From assembly GCA_037157565.1 (NCBI GenBank), contig JAZHRO010000014.1, positions 99,045,501 through 99,109,500 of the forward strand: 64,000 bases of DNA. Direction: 5' to 3'. This DNA is from Thalassia testudinum. Lineage: Eukaryota; Streptophyta; Magnoliopsida; Alismatales; Hydrocharitaceae. Below the pieces are notes generated by a model. It made no database searches, was not told where the DNA came from, and saw nothing but the letters and a program-made list of their open reading frames with translations. Shown here in pieces: positions 58,305 through 64,000 of the stretch. A program made the translations under genes and the position numbers. How positions within the stretch are numbered: position 1 is the stretch's first letter; each line of letters starts with the position of its first letter.

Positions 58305-59522
58305 TGACAAGATCTCTATCAAGTTGGAAGGATGGAGCAGTAAATTTTTGTCAAAAGGCGGGAGACTGATCCTCCTAAATTCAGTGATTATCTTTATCTT
58401 GATTTTCTGTTTCAGTATCTTCAAAGCCCCGAAATCTATTTGGAAACGTGTAGATGTAATGCGCAAGAAATTCTTTTGGAAAGGGGCTAGACATGAGGGG
58501 AGGTTCATGCAGCCCATGAAGTGGGACCAAATCTATCGGCCAAAGGAAGTGGGTGGGCTGGGGATCAAGGATCTTAAAGAATTTAATGAGGCTCTTCTGA
58601 TTAAATGGGCGATCTAGATTTTCTAGGGCAAGGAAGAACTATGGACAAAACTTATCGAAGACTCTAATGGTGGCTCAAAGAGTGCTCTGAAGAGGTTATA
58701 TCCAACCAAACCATCCCCTTTTTGGAGATCAGTCATCCTAGTAATTAAAAGTAACTGGCAGTTGATGCAGCCCAAGCTTGGAGATGGCCATGATTTCAAT
58801 CTATGGAATGAACATTGGTCACCATTGGGTATTCTAAAAGAGTCCTACCCAAGAGCATATGTAGTTGCCGCAAACAAAGATTCCCCTGTTAGTATCTTTT
58901 GGTCAGATTCCGGTGGTTGCTGGAGGTTTGAAGGGCCTAAAATTAGCAGAATGGGTACCCGGAAGTGGGAGGAAAGGCAAACTTTGATATCTGAATTGCA
59001 GCAGCTCTGTACAAGACAAGGCGTGGATGATACATACGGCTGGAATGGGAGATACACAGCCCAGCAGGCATATGAAAAATTCATTAGATCAAACAGAAAT
59101 ATGGAAAGTGACACGGTTGATAAGAAAATATGGCTATTGAAGATCCCATTGAAAGTGCAAATTTTCTTATGGTTGTGCAAGAGGGAAGGCCTGATCACGT
59201 GAGATTTTGGACATAAAAGAATGGGGATAACATTCAATGACTGCTATCTTTGCAGGTTACACACTGACAGTTTGTCCCACATTTTTTCCTTATGTTTGGT
59301 CACCGACATGATATGGAGAAAAATATGCTTGGAACCTCTACCTTCATGGGAGTCTCTATGGTAGAGGTTTGCAACACCCGGAAGACCATATATATGTTTG
59401 GCCATAACCTTGTGTTGTGTTTGGAGGGCAAGAAATGAGAAGTTATTTCAAGAGAGACCAGTATGTTGCAAGCAAATTGTAAATGAGTGATGGTCCCTCA
59501 TATATAGATGGGGATCCAATGT
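58305..59522 (+). pseudogene. LINE ORF2 C-terminal part
   Basis: Continues the RT frame after the copia insertion: KLEGWSSKFLSKGGRLILLN (about 58318-58377), KKFFWKGARHEGRFMQPMKW and VGGLGIKDLKEFNEALLIKW (to 58615). After stops, ORF 58762-59202 has LWNEHW and IWLLKIPLKVQIFLWLCKRE, the start of a zf-RVT-type region. The continuation after TGA has CYLCRLHTDSLSHIFSLC (about 59248-59300). This C-terminal zinc-binding region is typical of plant L1 ORF2. Ends at about 59522, followed by a short 3' UTR. Confidence 0.85.
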
Positions 59523-59631
59523 GTAGTTCTCCATTGTTTTTTTGTTTAGTATGAAATAAAATGCCCTCCGGATTGCTATTGTACCATGATAGCTTTCCTC
59601 GCAGTTTCAAAAAAAATCTTGGGAAGACAAA

Positions 59632-60609
59632 AAGGAAATAATCAATTAGGAATCACCTGCCTTATTTTTCATAGTAATTATCATTTAAAAGGCAAGTTTC
59701 CTGATTTACGGAATTCTTTTTCAAATCTGATTGAAGATTGAGATGATTCCATTTAGAATTTCCTACCCCAAATTTCCTGTATCTATTAGGAATCACGCTT
59801 AATTTCTAATCATCTTGGACTACTCACCTTCTTGTTTGAGTCTAAGTTGAGATCAAATTGGATGCAAAATAGAGCCAATTAGGGTTTGACATTAGGTTTG
59901 GAGTGCTAGTGCACATTTTTTCCTGAACTAAAGGAAAGTTACCCTCCCGCATTTGTGTGCTACCTAGGCCCTTGATTGGAAAGATCTAATCAGAAAAATC
60001 CTAAAATCAGGCTCTAATCTTACTTGAATCTTAAAAACTTGGACCTAATAACTTGGGAGTAAAATCAGGGTGATTTCTAGGTCTTGACCTAGATATCATT
60101 CTGCCATCTTTAGGATACATCAAGTGAAGTTGGTCTACATTGTAGGCCAACCAACCTCCAAATTAGGTCATAAGTTGAATTTACTTCTAATCAAGTGAAA
60201 TAAAAGGCACAAATTAGGATATAAAACTGGTAGACTTAAGGTCTTAAGTTCATACATTCCGGTCTACCTGGACCATCAACGACAAGGAAGGTCGGGTGGG
60301 GAAAGCCCCGTAACCCATGGGGACGCTCTACCATGTAGGGGTCTTTGTGGGGCTCTCCCTTCTTGGCTACCAAGGTAATTCTTAGGTGTGTGAATTTTTG
60401 ATTCAGAGGTATCATCCTCCTCGAAATTGCCTTAGCCATCCAAAAATTTTTGGGTGCCTCGATTGGGTCAAAATTCACATCAAGTCCCTCCTGCCTTCTA
60501 TTTAGAACTCATACACAGGAAGGCTATTAGGTTTTTAACCTAAGAGGGCTCATTTGATCTTCTTGGGGATTTCTAAGTCTAATCTAATCAGCTTCAAATG
60601 TAATCTTGA
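59632..60609 (+). other. E4 leader, second part, non-coding
   Basis: Continues the E4 leader after the LINE. Homologous to E3 44492-45480, including GGGGACGCTCTACCATGTA at about 60319-60337. No gene is supported. Confidence 0.7.
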
Positions 60610-62360
60610 GTTTTGATTCTACATCTTGATTCCACCATTTGATTCAAAAAAATGCAGTTTGGCTTATAGGAAGACTATTTAGAAAATAGGAGTCCCAAAT
60701 GATCATGAAAGAAAAGATAATCGAGAATGCCTATAGAAATCTTGAAGATTATTATAAAAGGGACATGCTGGAAAAATTTGCAAAAACAATGTACCTCATC
60801 ATGAACTGTGTAGGGATAATATGGACACAAATGAAACACGGTTCAACCCGGGATCATCTATTAGCAAAACACAGTGAATTGGTGAAATTACACAACAATG
60901 ATTGTCTGCAATATTGGTCAAATCCTTCAGTTCCGGAAGAACTCCAGAATTTTTTGAAAGAATGAGGAGAATTGTTGAATGGGTTATATAGAACCATCGA
61001 TCAAAACTACCCATCAGAAGTTAAGATGACATCTTGGAGTAATTCCAGTAATCCATGTAATTTCCCAAATCCCAGGTGTGATGATCAAGGTTGTTATGGA
61101 CCCTTAACCCAAATGAAATATAATTCAAATTATGAATAAATTGATACACCTGATCTTGAGATTGGTTGGGAGGATCCGATTGTAGGTGATCATGATTTTG
61201 AGCTAGCCCTAGAAAATCAAGAACCTGGTTCACCAAGCTTAGATTTCCTAGACACCTATGATACTAAGCTTGAATTAGAACCTCTCGAGGGTGTAAATTC
61301 CATCCCTTATTCTAATAAGGTTACTCTCGAGAGTAGTTTTGACATCCTTGTAGAGCCCAACGTAGATTCTAGAATCTGGATCTGAGCCATATTGGGATGA
61401 TTACAAGGCCCCGTATGATGGAAATCAGATTTTGAATTTGGATTATGATTCTGGGCCTATATTTGATGAATGCACCTCTCAACCTCCTCAGAGATGTAGA
61501 TTGATTTTTCAGGAGTCACGTTGATCTACGATATAGAAATCGAGAAGCTGGAAGAGTTGGGTTTTGATTGGGTCTTCCCTACAAGCCAAGAACCCGAGCC
61601 ATGCCTAATAGGGACACCTTTTTGAGTTTGGATTCTGAAAATAGGTTAGATCCAAGTCAGGTTGTTGATTGTACATCTCTTGATTTATTCTATGGTGGAA
61701 CCTCTAATTCCGAGTCAAATTCAGAACATGATTCTTGCAAGTTCTCTGACGATTTTGAATCTTACTTTGGTATCGGAGAACTATTGTTTCCTAATGATTA
61801 CAAACCAATCTATGACCTTAGCTTCCATGACCCATCTTTTGATTCTGACACTGAGGTCAATGATTTGAAAGAAAACACCACTTCTGCAACACATACAGAA
61901 CCCTTTTAGATCCGAACTCAACCCCGACCCACAACCGAACTCAACTTCTTCTCTGATTCTCCTCTCGATGAGCCGGTTGAACATGATTCTCCTCCACATT
62001 TCAATCATGTTTCGAACTTTGATCAAACTGCGAATCATGACCCATCCTTCTCTGATCACTCCCGTAGGGTTCCTACATCCTCCACTGACCCTTTTTCATT
62101 TAAGGATCCCTACTCTGACCAGACTGATCCGATTCAGCCAAACCCTAGCTTTTCACTTCCACATCTACTTGAGCTCCACAACATATGGTGGGTTCCACAT
62201 CTACTGATTCACATCTATCAACCCACCAGATTGATTGGGTTTGGGCTGCATCATCAGCCTATTGACTTGAATAAGCACATGGTTGGACCAACCAGGCTAT
62301 TGATCAAGGTGCTTGTTCTACAAAACTCGTCTGATTTGACCATTTTCTACTCAGCTGAAG
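60610..62360 (+). pseudogene. Unrecognised ORF of the E3/E4 family, longer copy
   Basis: ORF 60699-60965 (MKEKIIENAYRNLEDYYKRD, HGSTRDHLLAKH, LQYWSNPSVPEELQNFL) is homologous to E3 45570-45900. After a TGA the frame goes on to LLNGLYRTIDQNYPSEV. Frames with DLEIGWEDPIVGDHDFELAL (about 61150-61210) and LDFLDTYDTKLELEPLEGV (about 61240-61296) follow. ORF 61568-61909 is strikingly acidic and Ser-rich (SESNSEHDSCKFSDDFESYF, then SFHDPSFDSDTEVN), and a Pro/His/Ser-rich tail runs to about 62200. No gag, protease, RT or integrase motif is seen. Coding character without known domains, in the place of gag-pol, suggests an element-specific protein. Function unknown. Confidence 0.5.
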
Positions 62361-62595
62361 GCATTGAATTTAATGCTTAATGGGAGGCAACCCGTCAATC
62401 CAAATAACCGAGATCCTTTTGATTATCCTTTTGTACTTCACACCTATTGCACTCTGAGTTTAGTTTTAGAACAGTCGACTCCACCTCTGGTACTCGTACT
62501 AGAGCTTCAAATCATCCGCAACAGTCATCCCGACCCATTTGCCCACCTGTTTATCCTGTTCTAATCCCTAAACCCTAACTATTTCATGCCCTCCC
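62361..62595 (+). other. E4 segment homologous to the E1 post-integrase region
   Basis: Contains TTAATGGGAGGCAACCCGTC (62375-62394) and CGCAACAGTCATCCCGACCC (about 62515-62534), both matched by E1 5008-5180. The homology with E1 starts here, so the unknown ORF replaces everything between leader and this point. Confidence 0.7.
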
Positions 62596-62633
62596 TTTAC
62601 AATGAGGACATTGTAAAACTTAAGCATGGGATG
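62596..62633 (+). promoter_or_regulatory. Palindrome plus internal purine tract of E4
   Basis: TTTACAATG (62596-62604) and CATTGTAAA (62609-62617) form a perfect 9-bp stem with loop AGGA. AAGCATGGGATGTG follows at about 62621, a weaker copy of the internal PPT in E1. Confidence 0.6.
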
Positions 62634-63317
62634 TGTTAAAGTACAAACACACAAAAATTCATAGTTCTGAAGGCTTCTCACGAAAAAATAGATATAAATA
62701 CAAAAATAATTAAAAAATAACAAAAAAATGGAGAAAGGGGAGGAAATTTTGAAAAATTAAATTGCATATCATTCTTGAGGAAGAGAAGAGGTGATTTAAA
62801 TGTCAAAAAGGAGCAACAATTTGGAATAAAAAGAGATAGTCATTAGTAAAAGATTATGGAATCTATTTAAGTTTGTGACCAAATCAGAAGAAAAAGAAAT
62901 GAAAGTCAAAAAGTGCTAAGAGACACAGAGATTAGTATGAGTGCTGATCTTTGGCCTCTTGGGCTTGTTTTAGGCTTAAAAATTTAAGTATTCGTTAAGA
63001 TCTAGATAGTCCTCAAGAGGTTGTGGAAAATGCAAAGCTTAAGTATTAGGTCTAAGGCTTAGGGATTATTTGATATCATTAACTAACCTCTAGTTTGTGA
63101 GACTCAGTAACCTAAGCACCCTAATCCACACACAGTCTGGTTCGGTGCGCTTAATTATCAAAATCACGCAAATGCGTTAATTCTGTTATGAAAAAGCTAC
63201 CTAGATTAGGAGTGGCTTATAAACACAAGCTGATTTGGATGAGTTCCCGATGCGAAGAGGTGTGAAATTCCTCTCGAAGATGCGTAATAACATAACGTCT
63301 CCTCGATGCTTGTCTCC

Positions 63318-63530
63318 TAGGATATCTAAATATCCTACCAGGGGCATGTAAGTACCTTTTGCTGGTTCAGGTACCACGGGCAGGATTATCCTGAAATGTT
63401 GATTGTTAGTGCCTGAATTTAGCTACAAAATGCCATGGGCGGCACTATCTGGAAGTGTTGAAATACAAGGGTTCTAGGGGTTGCCATGAGCGGTGCCATC
63501 TCGAAGCCTTGAAAGCCAAGGAACTTGCGA
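63318..63530 (+). repeat. E4 3' UTR hairpin and three tandem hairpin units
   Basis: The counterpart of E1 5972-6178: a decayed long hairpin at 63318-63357, then three GCCATGGGCGG-like units at about 63372, 63431 and 63482. The first two keep paired stems (ATT/AAT, CACT/AGTG) around ATCCTGA and ATCTGGA loops; the third is weak. Confidence 0.5.
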
Positions 63531-63943
63531 GGATTGATGGTGGGAGCTAGAAATTTGACATAGACTGTTTTGTAAAGCTAATCTGAAGCTAGAAATAAAG
63601 AAGAAAAAGAGAGAGAAAACTCTCCAAAAAAATGCAAAAATTCTTCTATCCCTTACAAAAATGCACTACAAACTGAACTTGGACTAACCATGTTTTAAGC
63701 ACAGGTGCTTTAACAGTGGAGTCCAACGAGCCTTAGGTTAGTTCCTATGGGCCCTAGAAACCTTAGCAACAGATTGAGGCTAAAGCTAGTCAAGTTTGGA
63801 TCTTGGTTGGTAATTAAGTACCTCTAGGCCTACTTTTGGCATTCTAACCTAATCTAACAAAGAAAGCACATATTAGAGATCTGAACACATGGTATAGAAT
63901 TTGAGTTAATTCCATGAGATTTTGCTAAGGGACTAGCAAAAGT

Positions 63944-63960
63944 TAGGCATGGGGGTACGA
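63944..63960 (+). promoter_or_regulatory. Polypurine tract of E4
   Basis: AGGCATGGGGGTACGA immediately before the 3' LTR, closely matching E1 9066-9080. Confidence 0.7.
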
Positions 63961-64000
63961 TGATAGCATCATCATCAACAATATCTAGCTTTAATCAGTC
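63961..64000 (+). mobile_element. Start of the E4 3' LTR (window edge)
   Basis: TGATAGCATCATCATCAACA, then ATATCTAGCTTTAATCAGTC, matching the opening of the E4 5' LTR at 46099 and of the solo LTR at 36020. The rest lies beyond the window. Confidence 0.8.

Larger units (their letters stand above)
48986..59614 (+). mobile_element. LINE (L1-type non-LTR retrotransposon) split by a copia element
   Basis: Bounded by 17-bp direct repeats and ending in a short A run (59609-59616 region). It encodes an ORF1 with zinc-knuckle remnants and an ORF2 with endonuclease, RT and a 3' zf-RVT-like part. Without the copia insertion it is about 5.1 kb, shorter than typical full-length plant L1 elements. It starts close to coding sequence, so it is probably 5'-truncated. 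It was inserted into the leader of E4 on the same strand. Confidence 0.9.

Noticed and set aside
62560..62580. CCCTAAACCCTAA telomere-like string
   Set aside because: Only about two units; similar CCCTAAA fragments are scattered in the LTRs and there is no array.

Overview
The window is flowering-plant nuclear DNA from a repeat-rich, probably pericentromeric or otherwise heterochromatic block. I found no host gene, tRNA, rRNA or CRISPR array. Nearly all of the 64 kb can be read as nested retroelements, mostly Athila-type Ty3/gypsy elements. The diagnostic features are the gag motif YSNxYNPxWxNHPNF, protease LDLGAS, an RT with an FMDDF core, and primer-binding sites of the TGGCACCATTGCCAGGGA (tRNA-Asp-like) type. 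The species cannot be named from this sequence.

Layout, left to right. 1-1401: 3' part of an LTR, probably chromovirus-type, lying against the end of a gag gene. 1402-11805: element E1 (+ strand), with protease, RT, RNase H, integrase, a structured 3' UTR broken by a 2.46-kb solo-LTR candidate (6489-8944), and a 3' LTR (9081-11805). 11806-15351: element Y (- strand), with truncated protease, gag, leader, PBS and the last 88 bp of its LTR. 15352-34068: element X (- strand, 18.7 kb), with two roughly 4-kb LTRs and decayed gag-pol, itself carrying another LTR-like insertion (about 25.6-27.04 kb). 34069-39573: PBS and LTR of element Z (- strand), split by a solo LTR of the E1 family (36020-38770, TSD CTTGG). 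About 39.7-41.3 kb: an LTR-like block related to the one inside X. 41966-46098: element E3 (+ strand, LTR, PBS, leader, unknown ORF), cut by element E4 (46099 to beyond the window end). E4 carries a LINE (48986-59614, 17-bp TSD), and the LINE carries a gag-only copia element with Sirevirus-like features (52748-58299, TSD CTTTT).

The coding parts are all pseudogenes. Stops and frameshifts are frequent, and several catalytic residues are lost (E1 integrase Asp to His, X integrase Asp to Tyr, LINE RT YADD to YAGD).

The most interesting signals are structural and are shared between elements. (a) LTRs of several families begin with a short inverted repeat, such as TGATGATAACATCATCA, whose stem changes are compensatory between families. 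(b) The 3' UTRs carry tandem triplets of hairpins with conserved loops and covarying stems. (c) A near-palindrome is followed by a second purine tract 1.3-2.2 kb before the LTR. (d) E3 and E4 share an unrecognised ORF in place of gag-pol while keeping E1-type LTR, PBS and 3' UTR, which suggests a non-autonomous family parasitic on E1-like elements. (e) The 5' LTR of X contains a giant inverted repeat with arms of about 1.36 kb.
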